DNA of 64,000 bases, taken from assembly GCA_036897625.1 (NCBI GenBank), contig JAYMTA010000022.1, positions 31,253-95,252 on the forward strand, read 5' to 3'. A program made the position numbers and the translations under genes. Position 1 is the first letter of the stretch; every line of letters starts with the position of its first letter. Below, piece after piece: positions 25,534-36,606 of the stretch. The notes below the pieces were generated by a model that was given only the letters and a program-made list of their open reading frames with translations, did not search any database and was not told where the DNA came from. This DNA comes from Pelargonium cotyledonis. Its lineage: Eukaryota > Streptophyta > Magnoliopsida > Geraniales > Geraniaceae.

Positions 25534-25602
25534 GGTTATAACAGCGTGTCTTCAGCGCGAATGCCGTAGGTTCAAGTCAGGTCAAGGCTCACGAAAAGGG
25601 AT
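25534..25602 (+). tRNA. tRNA-like sequence, degenerate
   Basis: GGTGGTTATAACAGCG, then GCGTGTCTTCAGCGC (stem GCGT/GCGC around GTCTTCA), then ATGCCGTAGGTTCAAGTCAGG. The T-loop GGTTCAAGTC and the preceding GTCGTAG-like string resemble organellar Trp/Glu-type tRNAs. The T stem does not close and the D arm lacks the GGTAGA signature. About 350 bases after the previous tRNA-like sequence on the same strand. Confidence 0.3.
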
Positions 25603-28600
25603 TCATAGGATTGCTTTAAACATACCTAACTCTACGTTTGTGTACTAGATTTTCTGTTGTATCCATAAAAGGATAAGCTAAAGTTCTACGCCTTGGAATC
25701 TAAATTCAGTTATAAGTAACAAACTTAAGTAATTATACCGGAGCTTCCAGTAAGCGTACAACGCAGTTTCCACAGAAAAAGAGGCTTCGGATACCTAAGG
25801 CTGACAGGACTTCTAGTGTATTTAAACAGGATTGATAAGGAAGATACTTATTTCATTTCAAGTTGCATGTAACTGCTAATTATGTAAGACAAGCTCGTGA
25901 AGAAAAAAGACAAGCAAAGGGTTGAAAATCTTATCTTTTAAAAGATTTAATTGACTGTGGGGGTATTCCAGAGCCCCCTTTAATATTGAAGTGGAACTAA
26001 GTTAGTGTGTCGATTTTAGTATAAGCGCCTTTCTAGATTAATTAGAGTGATGAGTAGTGGGTAAATATCTATTACAATAGGTAACTTGCGAGCTAAAAAC
26101 CTGCAATGAAATATTTAAGAGTTAAGTAACCGTTGCTTTGCCACGACCCGTTTACTCGGAAAGGAATCCATAAATTTAACAAGAGTTACTGTAAATAGTC
26201 CTAAGAGGCCCATAAAGGATATTTTACGCCTATCTTAGGATTCATTTTGAAAAGTAAACGCTTATCTCTTTCAACGAACGAATCCGGCGGGCTCCTTAAG
26301 CGTGAACCTATATTTTTGAGGAATTCTTTTGCCTTTGTACTATTATGAGACTCCCCCTTTTTTCTAAGAACATACTTTAATTCAGCATCACAACATATTT
26401 AAGACTTTTTGACCTTTTAGATACCGGCATATGTCACTCTTTTTACTCTGTTACCTTATTCAAAATCCCAATTACTAGGAAGCTCCCATTTCTTAAGTAC
26501 AACAACTTAACTATAAATAAAAAAAGGGGGGGGGGGTATATAATACTTAAGACTCTTAAAAAGCTGATGCAGCGAGGACACATCAGTAAACCTCGAAGCC
26601 TCGCGAAGTAAAAGTGTAAAGGTTTCGAAGCTCTGTAAAGGGTCTAGAAAATTTTTCATTAAACGGGATTTTGAGGCTTTCCGGCGCTATTATGTATGTA
26701 TTTTACCACTGCTTTTTATAGCTCAGTTAAGCTTAATTACTGCAATAAATTAAGTCCTTTTGGGCCGTCTGTAAGGGTTGCCCTTAGAAAATCTTCGAAA
26801 GTCAAACTCACATCTATCTTTTATATTTATGAGATTTCGTTCACAATTTCATGATTAAATAGAACCTAACTTTGTTTTTACCTCATTAAGAAAGGCTTAG
26901 CTCCAATGCTTACGAGTTTAACTTCTGCAATATCTTGTTCCTATTATATTTATAAATATAGAGAAGAGGGGCTCCTTTTATGAATTTTCTTTTTATAAAA
27001 ACCGGGCTTATATATGTCGTGAGTAGTATATTATTTGTTTGTCAATTATGCTTTTTAGTAAAAGAGGGTCTCAAAAGTTGAGGAAATTCGAAACTCTTGT
27101 CTTTATAATATGTTACTACCTTTTTGCTATAAAGCAGCCTATACTATACCAAGGTCTAAATCTTAGAGACAAATCCAGAGTCTTTTAAAATTTAGCGCAA
27201 CCAAAGTAAGAGAGGGGTTTAAGGGATACCTATTTAATATAGCTTCACTAAGTGTTTGTGTCCTTTAGTTCTCTTTAGTTCTATAGAATTAATCTGTACT
27301 AAGGTACCTTATGTCAGACTCCTTTTTCATACAAGTTATTATACTTGGAATTTATCTAATTAAGAATTCTAGTTTCCACCTTTTGGATACAGCCATTTAA
27401 GGATAGATCTTCCCTTATAAAATATTTCACTTTTTTTGGATTTCAATATTTTGATTTTCTAATAAACTTCACTTGAAAGAATAACAGAAATTTGTGGATA
27501 TTGGTAGAGTTCCGGCCAGGTTCTGATTTAGAGTGTATTAATACCGAGTTTTACCAGATCAGAGGAACAAATTAGATGGGATCCTTTTGACCTTGAAAAG
27601 AAGTCAATTCATATTTTACACGAGTTTTCCAACGAGGGCTAATCCCGGATATAGATATTCTGGTTCTTACTGTGGATTACTAAAGGGCTCCGATTTACCG
27701 GAGTTAAGTTGCTTGCTCCTTACTTTAGAATTTAAATTTAGTGATTTCGTTTCTAAATGGATACTCACCGTATTCCAGTATTAATTATACTAATAGGGAT
27801 TCCTAAAAGTGGGTACTATACAAGCGATTTTGAATTACCTTCTCTTGTCTTTCCCAAACTCCTAATAAGAAGCAAAACTTCTCCATTTAAGTTTAAGATT
27901 ACTATATTGGTTACTAAAAACCAGTGCTCTTATATACCTGAAAATACATGTAATGATATAACAAAAGTGCAAGCTTAGATCTAAGAAAGCCCACTTTCCA
28001 ATGTTTAGTACGAGAAAAAGAAGCCGAGTGCCTATTAAGGAACCCCTTTCTTAAAGTAAATTTTACGTATTCTAATTTGATAAAAAGCAATGGACCACTC
28101 TTACTAAAATAAGGGTTATTATCTCGGTTGTTAAGATATAGTAAAACCTCTAGGTATCGCTAAGTGAAATATAAGCGCTGCTTACTTGACATAGAGAGTG
28201 TGTAGCAACTCCCCCTATTTTATACATCCAGCTTCTCCACGAAAAGGACTCCCCATTAGCTAAGTTTAGCTTCATAAAATCTCTGAGTTTCCGAAATATA
28301 TATCAGAATAATCCGGGTATCCCCTTTAACTTAGCCCTTAGGTAACAACACTAAGAAATACATCCTCTTTTGTTTGATAAGTTAAATCACAAAACTTTAT
28401 TTTATACCGAATAAAAGATTCCTGTTACTGGATAAGCCCGTCGAAATTGAAAAAGAAATTAAGTCTATTCTACTAGTTGGATGCATTACTTTGCTACTGC
28501 CCTTAAAAAATTAGGAAAAAAGTGTCTCGTAAACCAGAACCAGTTTAAATAAGTAAAAGATACATTACCCAGCTGTATTAATTACTTTTTGACCTGAGTT

Positions 28601-29030
28601 TATACCCTTAGATACCTTTTTCTGGCTTTTTAGAGAACAATGCAAACTCTTTTTTAATTTGACGAGCGGTTCCTTTTTATATAAGAAAAGTCTTAACCAA
28701 GAAAAGGTTCCCGGAATCTCACAGAAATCGAATTCTTGGAATGAGAGCTCCGCGGAACTCAAATAATAGAGTATTTCCTTTTATGCTTTTGTAGGGCAAT
28801 TTGAATCTTATTTAGTAGACTTTAGGCCAATCTAGCTAAATAATGCTAGCTAGTTAGCATACGAACTGGTTGTTTTTGTATACATCCAAACCCATCCATA
28901 AAGGAGCGCGCGAATCCTTTACACTGGAGAATAGAGCTAAAATAGGGTTAATAAAAGAACCAATTAAACATTAAGACTTTACCACGAAATAGGACTTCTC
29001 CTTTTCTAAAGCAAGTCAAGTTACATTGAG
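25603..29030. other. Intergenic spacer
   Basis: No gene recognised. At 26516-26536 a purine tract of A followed by about eleven G precedes TATATAATAC. At 26594-26630 CGAAGC-type motifs recur (CCTCGAAGCCTCGCGAAG, then GGTTTCGAAGC). Overlapping 65- and 73-codon frames (27587-27978, plus) and a 65-codon minus frame (28565-28762) have no recognisable motif. AGTACGAGA at 28007 is a nine-base resemblance to the LSU rRNA sarcin loop with no rRNA around it. Confidence 0.5.
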
Positions 29031-29039
29031 TACTTTGTT

Positions 29040-29128
29040 ATTACGCTGGCTAATTTCAAGTATGATTGCAATAATTTTCATTTTGGTAGGACACACACTT
29101 TTGGATAAGAATGCTTCGGGTTCAATTC
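29040..29128 (+). tRNA. Possible tRNA-Ser/Leu-like remnant, weak
   Basis: CTGGCTAATTTC, TTTTCATTTTGG and finally TTCGGGTTCAATTCGTAC. Only the T-loop string is convincing; the span of about 85 bases would suit a class II tRNA. Stems are not convincing. Reported at low certainty. Confidence 0.15.
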
Positions 29129-29962
29129 GTACAAGAAAAGGCCAATTATTGTAAAAACAGTTGATTAGTTTATTTCAGTACAAAAAGCGGTAAAGCTAAG
29201 TAAAATTGAATGAGTCCTTCGCTTTTATAATATTAAATTAGAGAAGAACCCAATAAGTGTACGTTTGAAAAACTTTAGTTTGTTTGTGAACTAAAAAGGG
29301 GTTTCTAGGTATCCTAGTTTACTGGCATATCGCTCAGCTTTCTACTCTACTAGAATTCATGCCCTACTAAGCAGATAGAACTCTAGCTTTAGTACGGATG
29401 ATTGTGAAGGCTAGTTTACTATGAGTAGTATTATTCCAGTCAATTTTCTTTACGAAATTTAGGGGCTGTCTTGTTCGTAGGAAGTTCCAAAGCAATTCAG
29501 AATTCGTTTAGATCTTTCGTTGAATTAGTTGAAACCCCAATTAGCCTAGGATTAAAGTTCTAAGTATATTGTATTTATTGTAGTAAATCCAGATACGGGA
29601 ACCTCATTTAAAACTTAGTACCTTATGGAGCTTTTTCTTAAAGAAATTATACCTCGAAAAAGCCCTGTTTATTTATCTATTATCAAAGGAAAATGCTTTC
29701 TGTACTCATCTCACAGAGTGATAAGACCCCTTCAGTTACGCTGAATATACTGACTGAGGATTAGGTCTTTTTTGTATCTTAACTTTAATATAGCGCATCT
29801 CTTACTGTACTTACTTATTACGAATTTTTTTTATAGAGTCTCTTAACGTTTTATAGATTTAAAAAGGAAAGCAGTATAAGCGGGCCTATTATGTAGTGTA
29901 TATTTCTGGGTTAGACTCTCTTAGATCTTGATTAATTGCTTTATCTCATTCAGAGCTTTTCC

Positions 29963-30259
29963 CTATCCTATAATAAAGTATCCTAAGTTTACATTATTCT
30001 TTTGGGTATTTATTAACGTACTTAAAACACTCCCGGTGTGTAGTAAAAGACTTCCGTAACAGCGTGTAAAAGGGTCTTCTCCTTTAAAAAGAAAAATATA
30101 TAGACATATTCGTAACATTCCAAAATTCCTTACAAACTTATAGGTTCTAGTATAGTAGCAAGTCTGGAATATCAGGTCTAATACCCAATTACCTATCAAT
30201 CCTAAACGTTTTTGAATTGGTTTTATTAAAGGGGGATATGTACGATGAGACAGAAACAT
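29963..30259 (-). CDS. Hypothetical protein, 98 residues, unidentified
   Basis: ATG-initiated frame on the minus strand. It begins MFLSHRTYPPLIKPIQ and carries hydrophobic stretches around residues 22-33 and 48-58, with several Cys and Tyr. No family recognised. It starts 12 bases after the 3' end of the Gln-like tRNA on the same strand, so the two could lie on one transcript. At this base composition a frame of this length arises by chance somewhere in the window, and there is no repeat or motif support, so confidence is low. Confidence 0.12.
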   Translation of the reverse strand: MFLSHRTYPPLIKPIQKRLGLIGNWVLDLIFQTCYYTRTYKFVRNFGMLRICLYIFLFKGEDPFTRCYGSLLLHTGSVLSTLINTQKNNVNLGYFIIG

Positions 30260-30270
30260 AAGTCCCTATC

Positions 30271-30342
30271 CGAGGTAAAAATGATTTGAACCTTTGAATC
30301 TCGATACGAAAAAGGGGTGCCTTACCACTCAGCGATACCCCA
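30271..30342 (-). tRNA. tRNA-Gln-like, best-preserved tRNA copy
   Basis: Minus strand: acceptor GGGGTA pairs fully with TACCTC (one G-U); D arm GCT/GGC around GAGTGGTAA; T arm AAAGG-TTCAAAT-CATTT with four of five pairs. D arm, the TTTTT run in the anticodon arm and CAAAGGTTC in the T arm follow plant mitochondrial tRNA-Gln closely. At the anticodon position the sequence reads UUC rather than UUG, and the anticodon stem (CCCCT against ATCGA) pairs at only two positions. So the ends are kept while the anticodon arm is broken: a pseudogene, or a tRNA whose middle has been altered. The span is 70 bases without CCA. Confidence 0.5.
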
Positions 30343-31887
30343 CAAAACTTAAAAGAATTTTAAATGTTTAAGGGACTTTGCATAATACTTATAGAGATTC
30401 GGCTTACCTTGACCAATATGCGTTTCTATATAAGGGATTCTCGACTCTATTTTTAACTTTTATAACTACTCTTAACTAACTAAAAACGGAAAATAAGGCC
30501 AATTTAACTATACCTATATTTTTCATATCTTAATGCTGTTGAGTACGCCCCTAGGAAACTCTTAATTCCTTACTAAAAATTATAGAAAAAAGGGGAACTA
30601 CCCTATAGAGATATATACCCCCTGCCCCCTACCCCAGTATACAAAGGAGTTCCTGATTAGATTACTTAGAGTATGACCCCACTTGTCTTGCGGACTTGTT
30701 TTCGAGAATACGTTCCTTAAACACGAAAGGGTCGCGATGTATTCTGATCGAATAACTATACAGCCTTTTTTTTTATCTTTTACGTATTTAAGCAAGCTTT
30801 GAGAAAATCTTCTCTGATATAAATTGCGTCGGCTTTTAACATAAATGAGATATAAAACAAGGTCTTAGGCCCTCTTGAACGGGTAGGTCTCCCTAGATAG
30901 AAAATATAAGAAGTTCTGTCTTACCAGAGTCTATTTCCTAGTATTTTGTAATAACTAGGCCCTTGGTTAACGGGTTAGTTATGTAAGTTTTTATGTAACC
31001 TATTAAAGGTTTATAACCGGGTTTCGAAAAAGATATCTGTTACTTTTTTACTTACTAACGCGCTCGGTATAATACTAAATTTTTCAAGCTTTCACACTAG
31101 ACTTATGTAAGGGATACTTACAAAAGGCGCAAACTCTCGGTCAGACTTTGGCTCAGGAATACAAAAAGAGCCGGTCTAAGTAATCAGACAACCCAGCCCA
31201 GTCAATAACTTACCCAAGCAAGGCTAATCGATAAAACTAATAAAACTCTTTTTTCTATTTACACCTTTTCACACTACTCCTTGTATTACTTAATTGAAAA
31301 TGTCAAAGAAACTGACCCAACCCAAACCTTACTTTAAACTAGCAACAATTCCTCACTTAACTTAGTCATTTGAGTATCCACAATCTAGTGAAGAGGATCT
31401 TAAAAAAAAGAGTTAATAGGAAATCTGCATTGATTAGAACCAATACCGAGGTTACTAGCTATAATCGCTTAAAACACTAATATCTCTGCAAAAAGTCTTA
31501 TTTTATGGAATCCTGTAAGCGAGTATGAAAAGATATCTCAGAGTTTACTTATATTCAGCAATTCAAGACTAGAGTACTAAGCCTGCCAAAAATTAAGTGC
31601 AATTTCTATTTCAGTTATACCACAGTCCAGTAAAAAGGAATTCCGAACCTCAAGCTACCTCATTTCATTACCATCTCTAGTAATGTGAGTTCTTTACAGA
31701 CATCTTTTTAAGGCTCCGAAAGACGGATTTTGGTTATCATTATATAAATCTGCAGTACCCCTTCTGAAAAAACCATTTGTTTATTTGGATTCGACCAATA
31801 CCTTGTACTTCTAGTTTTTGTCACTAACTAGGAAAGGCCTACGAAGGAAATATTTAACTAGGCGCTTACATGTTCATGCTTGAAATA
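30343..31887. other. Intergenic spacer
   Basis: No gene recognised. A 65-codon minus frame (30598-30795) covers a C-rich patch (CCCCCTGCCCCCTACCCC at about 30618-30635). The stretch 31210-31400 has very little G on the plus strand, unlike its neighbours. Confidence 0.5.
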
Positions 31888-32400
31888 CTAATAGAAATTT
31901 TTATTGACCTTACGATAAACTAAGTAATTTATTGTATAGTGAAAGAATCTCGATAGGATAGATCCTTCTTTCCTATGCCCCATATATAGGGTTATGAACT
32001 GAACAAGAACATTAGCCGATTGCAATCTTGATTTATCATTTAGTAAAGTGATTCTTTGGATAGAACCCCTTTTACATAATATAGGATATACCCCTTCTTC
32101 ATTAGGACGAATAGGAAATTTGGATTGCTTTTCATATTCATAAGACCCTGTCTTTCTGAGAATCTTAGAATTTAAAAGGAGTATAAAGAAGCCTATCATT
32201 AAGTAAAAAAAAAAGGCAATAGCCTCGGTAAAAGCAGACCCTAAAATAGCCAAAAGGGTTGCTTAGATGGGTTTCGTTCCACTGAGTTTCTTAAGGAAGA
32301 CAAGATTTTAGCAATACCCATGGCTGTTCCAACTAGAACAATAGTTGCAGCTCCAGCACCAGGGCTACCTTACTAACAATGAAAAAACAAGATATTCCAT
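31888..32400 (-). pseudogene. atp9-like (ATP synthase F0 subunit c), frame-broken and C-terminally extended
   Basis: Subunit 9 forms the proton-carrying c-ring of mitochondrial ATP synthase in the inner membrane; the family is about 75 residues with two membrane helices. Reading from 32369 on the minus strand, 42 codons give [30 protein letters not shown] and KQPF, matching helix 1 and the conserved RNPS loop. A stop (TAG, 32241-32243) is avoided only by changing frame; from 32253 the second frame gives [15 protein letters not shown] and a second hydrophobic helix, including the conserved acidic residue in TEA. Two residues after RNPS are missing and GYA is reduced, consistent with deletions of about 6 and 5 bases. 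There is no start in frame: TAA precedes GGT, and the nearest ATG (32400) is in another frame. After helix 2 the frame stays open for about 94 more residues of unrelated sequence. PF and GSAF replace the usual LF and GFA, which would fit C-to-U edit sites. Pseudogene or chimeric ORF is most likely. Confidence 0.7.
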
Positions 32401-33645
32401 GAAAGTCCTTTATTGCAGTATTCGCTTGTATAGAGACTTGCTTTTGTAATGTTTTTTGTCTAGTTTAACTACTGAAAAACTTCTGTCTTCTGTAGCTCTA
32501 ATCCTAAGTTCCGCAAAAAAGTCAAATTAATAGAAAGTAGGAGTTCTTTTTTAGCAATCGAAAGAAAAAGGTAAGAGTTCTTAATTATTAGCTGAATTTA
32601 GTAAAGTGTGTAACTACGAGTTATAAACAAGGGGCTCTTGGAATACTAGGCCTGAGCTTAGCTTTAATTAGGAAAATACAGGGGGATCTCGTAGGGAGCC
32701 CTTTATATATATACTAAAATGGCTTTATAATTAGAATACCAGCATTTATTGGATTGGGCTAGGGCGAAAGAGACTTAAAAGTAGTGTAAGTAAACTTTTT
32801 ACAGGACAGGGAATGACCAAGCTTCTCTCATAAACAGAGGGTCCATTTGATATTAATCTTTATTTTTCTAGTTTATTTTAAACTCTAAAGGAACTTAAAA
32901 GGGCCCGTATGACGACTCCACTTGTTACGGCTAAAGCGGGGAAGCTTTTAAAACAGCATAACAATGGGGTTTCCTATAATATAACCCAGCGTAAAGTAGT
33001 CTCGGATTTCATAGCTATTTAATCTCCTCTTTATGTACCTAAACTAACCAATAACTGTTTTATGCCGGTTCTAGTACACAAGCACTTTTGGGTATCCCAA
33101 TTTAGTTTAGTAGATCCGTTTCTAAGTGATTACATGGGAGACTTTACCTTTTATGTCCTTACCCGAAAAGTCTTTTACAAAAAGAGAGCAATGACTTTTG
33201 TTTAATAACTAAAACGGACTTCTAGATTAATTTAGTATATTTATGTACCACTAATTCAAATTTCTGCGTTGTATCGAATTTCCCTAAGCTCTAATACACC
33301 TTTTAACAAAAGTAGAAAGGTTCGCCCATCGACTTGTATAGAAGGGTTCGTTAGATGTATTAAATTCTATAACTAAGTATCCGCTAAAGCTTGAATAGAA
33401 GTCTAAACTAATTTACAAAACACAACATAGGGTATCCTCTTGCACTAAACAACTCTGATTTAGGATTTTTTAAGATAATAAAGGACTAGAAAAAGCTGAG
33501 TATCACTCTATATTGGGGAATTCCCTTACACAAAGAGCTAAGAGCCCGGTTCTAGTAAGTAACCACAATGAAACCTATTTCTCTACAAAGCTTAAAAACC
33601 CACGGAACTCTCAAAACCTCGGGTAATGCTTACAAAAGAGAAGTT
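32401..33645. other. Intergenic spacer upstream of atp9-like
   Basis: No gene recognised. No clear plant-type mitochondrial promoter (CRTA followed by purines) could be assigned with confidence upstream of the atp9-like sequence. AACAAGGGGCTC at 32628-32639 recurs at about 8429 in nearly the same form. Confidence 0.45.
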
Positions 33646-33647
33646 AT

Positions 33648-33722
33648 AGCGGGTATGTAGAGCAAGCTAACAAGTTATCAGATGCCGTTGGTTCAAGGGC
33701 TATTATGTGTCAAACTGATGTT
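33648..33722 (+). tRNA. tRNA-like remnant
   Basis: AGCGGGTATGTAGAGCAAGC gives a D-arm-like 5' part, and CCGTTGGTTCAAGGGC a T-loop-like 3' part about 30 bases later, the correct spacing for a tRNA. The middle, CTAACAAGTTATC, does not form a clean anticodon arm. Amino-acid identity not assignable. Confidence 0.28.
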
Positions 33723-34730
33723 TTGATTCTTCTTGGAACAAATGCCTACTCTCTCCGCCCCACTTATTTGTAACTCTTATTCAGAACTTCTTTCTTATGC
33801 CTACCTATAGGACCCTCTATCTTATTTATTAGGAGTTAGTACACTCTTTTGTGCGAGTTCTTGAAAGGAATCCGGGGTAACTATAAACGGGCCAGGCGGC
33901 GGGCTTTTGAAGGCTTGTTCTAGGTCCAAGAGACTCTTCAAGTAGGAGGTCTTTACCCGAATTTACACATCTAATGAAGAAAAAGAGGAATCCCCTATTA
34001 GGAACCCGTACTATTACTAGTTTTATTCAAAAGAAATTTTTAAAATACAGCCTTTTTGAACTAAAACCGCTTTGTAACCTCCCCTTGTAATTCTATTTTC
34101 TAGAATTTCTTGCGATTTTGGCTATATATATTTTGTAAGTACCCGGGTATTTATTGAGCTTCTACTAGCATACTTTTTACTGACTTAGCTATAATTAAGG
34201 TAAAGGAAACCCAAAAATGTATAGTTAGGACACACTTACCGAAAGTACTCTCCCTATTACTCACAGGCTCCTTTTACTATTACTGCTCTCTAATACTAAA
34301 GCGGAATATAAAGAAAACAATTCTCTTTTAAGCCATCTCCCTTGACTAATAAGTCTTTCTTTCAGTTGTTTGGGCTTACTCTAGCTTTATTTTACCTGTA
34401 TTACTAATCTTTCGCGAATTTAGAGGCAAGGGAATCTCGATTCTGGGCGAGCAATACAAAAAGTTCTATTACCCTGTTTGAGAATCTCTTTCCTTAACCC
34501 ATCTGTCCTAAATACACCTACGTAATTCCATTACAGATCGTTAAGACTTTCCTTAGACTTTGAAGCTACTACAGACCTAGAAAAAGCTATATGTTATTGA
34601 GCTTTATTAGGGGTTCTCTATTTCCTATGGGCCACCAGGAAGAACTAACAACATAAGGAATTAATCGCTTTGTATAATACCTTGGGATTGTCTTACTAAA
34701 GAAAGGCATATTCCTCTTTTGTTTTACTTT
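33723..34730. other. Intergenic spacer
   Basis: No gene recognised. GGGCCAGGCGGCGGGC at about 33889-33904 is the most G+C-rich patch nearby. The last 60 bases (34670-34730) begin to resemble the sequence upstream of copy C (CATATTCCTCTTTTGTTTTAC against ATTCTCTTTTGTTTAAG), so the repeat may start there. Confidence 0.45.
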
Positions 34731-34935
34731 TAGTTCTTATTACTATAGAGAGGATGGAAACCTAGTAAATAGATAATACACTATTCCTCTTGACTGGAAC
34801 GTAGTGAGGGCGGGTAGTTTATTGAATAGATATAGATAGATTATAACACCCACTAACTTCTTACTGACTTATTGACTTGCTTTTGTATTCTTCTTAATTT
34901 TTGTATACCTAATTTCTTAAGAGGTATGCTCTGTA
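34731..34935 (-). repeat. Dispersed element, copy B (core)
   Basis: TTCTTATTACTATAGAGAGG, ACCTAGTAAATAGATAATAC, then the core TGACTGGAACGTAGTGAGGG, then ACCCACTAACTTCTTACTG and ACTTATTGACTTGC. It aligns with copy A over the first 85 bases and with copy C from TTCTTATTACTA through ACTTGC and beyond. Strand is that of the peptide frame, so on that strand the core lies 3' of the frame. Confidence 0.6.
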
Positions 34936-35103
34936 TCAGTATCCTAATCTGCTTAGAGCTATAACTATCTTATGAGTTGTACTACTCTTCATAGGAGCTC
35001 CTGTACCTGTCCTAGGAGAGATACCCTTCTTCTTGTAGCCCTTGGTGTTCTTGTTGCCTGTATTCCCTGGACTTAGTGTAGCTATTGTATTACTTAAATT
35101 ATT
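34936..35103 (-). CDS. Basic glycine/lysine-rich peptide frame of copy B
   Basis: A 55-residue frame between TAG and TGA with no ATG at its start; an internal ATG is in frame. Key part: GNTGNKNTKGYKKKGISPRT, then GTGAPMKSSTTHK. The copy C frame at the same position has RYKGYGKKKTKTGN, so both keep KGY, two or three lysines, and a following TG. That shared pattern is the only support. Function unknown; a short, highly basic peptide could bind nucleic acid, but that is inference. It may be a decayed remnant. Confidence 0.2.
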   Translation of the reverse strand, partial: NNLSNTIATLSPGNTGNKNTKGYKKKGISPRTGTGAPMKSSTTHKIVIALSRLGY

Positions 35104-36120
35104 CTATAAAAAAAGAGTTATAGAAGTCTAGTATAAATAGTATATTCTATAGTTAGTTTTTATTAATAATCTATTAGTTATTAATGTAAATAGGTATATT
35201 TTAGTATAGTATTCGAGTATTACAGTATTATAGATAGTTCTTTAGTTACTTATATGGATTAATAATAGATAGTATAGACATGTAATATAGAATAGGTATA
35301 GAGATATAAACAAAGGATAAGTTCTAAGTGTAGAAGAAAGAGGAAAACAGTAGGAGCTACTGAAGGGAATAATCTAAGGAATTTACTTAAGATTTTCTCT
35401 AACTTCTCTTAATTGAGCACTCCTAGATAGAGAAAACTCCTTCCAAATCCAAGCAAGAATGATGTCCCAGTTTATAAAAAAGGTACAATCTTCATGAAAG
35501 TTTCTTAGCTAGCGCTTCTCTTATATCTATCTGGTATCAAAAATAAAGAACGTCTCCTATCGAAAAACGAAGAAGTCAACTGGAAATCGGATGGGTTTAT
35601 CTTTTTCTTATCTGGTTTTGGTGTGAGTACAATTTCCTGAAATAGAAGTAAGGTTTGCTAAAGAAACTCGCAGTTGGAATTTGATGTAAGGCTTGCGTGC
35701 TTATAAATAACTAGGGATCCCTATAAGTAAGTCTTACCCCTTTTCCCGAGTATTCGTTGTTATTCAAGTGAATACAGCATCAGTTTCGAAATCTACGGAA
35801 GCAGATCGGCTCAAATCTCTACTAATTCTTGGGTTTGACACTTAGAATTTACCTTTAGAGTTCTACGAAACGATTCGCCTATTTATATAACCCCTTTATA
35901 AATGTAAGGAAAATCTGTATCTTCTTACAGAATGACTAAAACCCCTAAAAAGAAGACTTTGTTAATACAGTTTTGATAGTACTAGTACGTCTTAGATTAA
36001 ATAGAGATGGGGTACCCTTTACCTGGTAAAGCTTCTCTGATCTATACTTCCCTAAAGAGCTGGGTTCTATAACTGGATATTTTAATCACTTAGATATAAA
36101 TAAAACCCAATTCTTCACCC
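35104..36120. other. A+T-rich tail of copy B and spacer
   Basis: 35104-35330 is almost pure A/T with TATAGTATA-like permutations, like the stretches next to the element copies at 47.70-47.82 and 51.35-51.55 kb. Beyond it is ordinary spacer with AGGGATCCCT at about 35713. No gene recognised. Confidence 0.45.
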
Positions 36121-36124
36121 TATT

Positions 36125-36225
36125 CTCGCCAATAAGGATTCCATTGACTTGTGATCCTCGTATCAAACAGAAGGGAATCAAGAAGAATGTCAAAGGTTCA
36201 AGTCGAGTCTCACTCTCGGGTTTCC
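36125..36225 (+). tRNA. tRNA T-arm-like remnant
   Basis: GTCAAAGGTTCAAGTCGAGTC at 36188-36208 has a canonical T-loop string (GGTTCAAGTC). Upstream GACTTGTGATCCTCGTATC could be a much-altered anticodon arm. No D arm. Weak. Confidence 0.18.
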
Positions 36226-36584
36226 TAAGTATCTAGTATAGCGGTTAGTACAGTTTCAACGGGGTATGACTTACTATAACTAGATTCTAGACCTCCTTTA
36301 TTAAATGTAGTAAAGGAAAATAACATTCATAAAAAAATCCTTGAAGGTAAAAGAATCACTTGAAATAAGGAATACTCGTTTTTTAAAAGAATACTCTCGT
36401 TAAAAAGGGGTTCTTCAGTTTTTGGGTACGGTACATAAACTTCATATAATGTAATTTGTCTTTTACACGGAACTCCTAACGTTAATAGAACAAGGTATCC
36501 TTGGGAAGAGTTCGGCTCGATATAATAAATGAAAGGTTGAGCTATATACTTTTTGTTCGGTATGTTATATTTTGGACACCTATC

Positions 36585-36606
36585 CGCAAGTAACTTAGTG
36601 CAACAA
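36585..36606 (+). repeat. Repeat R4, copy 2
   Basis: CGCAAGTAACTTAGTGCAAC; differs from the 62239 copy only at the third base over CGTAAGTAACTTAGTGCAA. Confidence 0.55.

Noticed and set aside
27587-27978. Two overlapping frames of 65 and 73 codons as one frameshifted gene
   Set aside because: Ordinary composition, no motif, and lengths within chance expectation.
28005-28025. TTTAGTACGAGA, resembling the LSU sarcin-ricin loop
   Set aside because: The next conserved bases (GGACC) are absent and no LSU sequence surrounds it.
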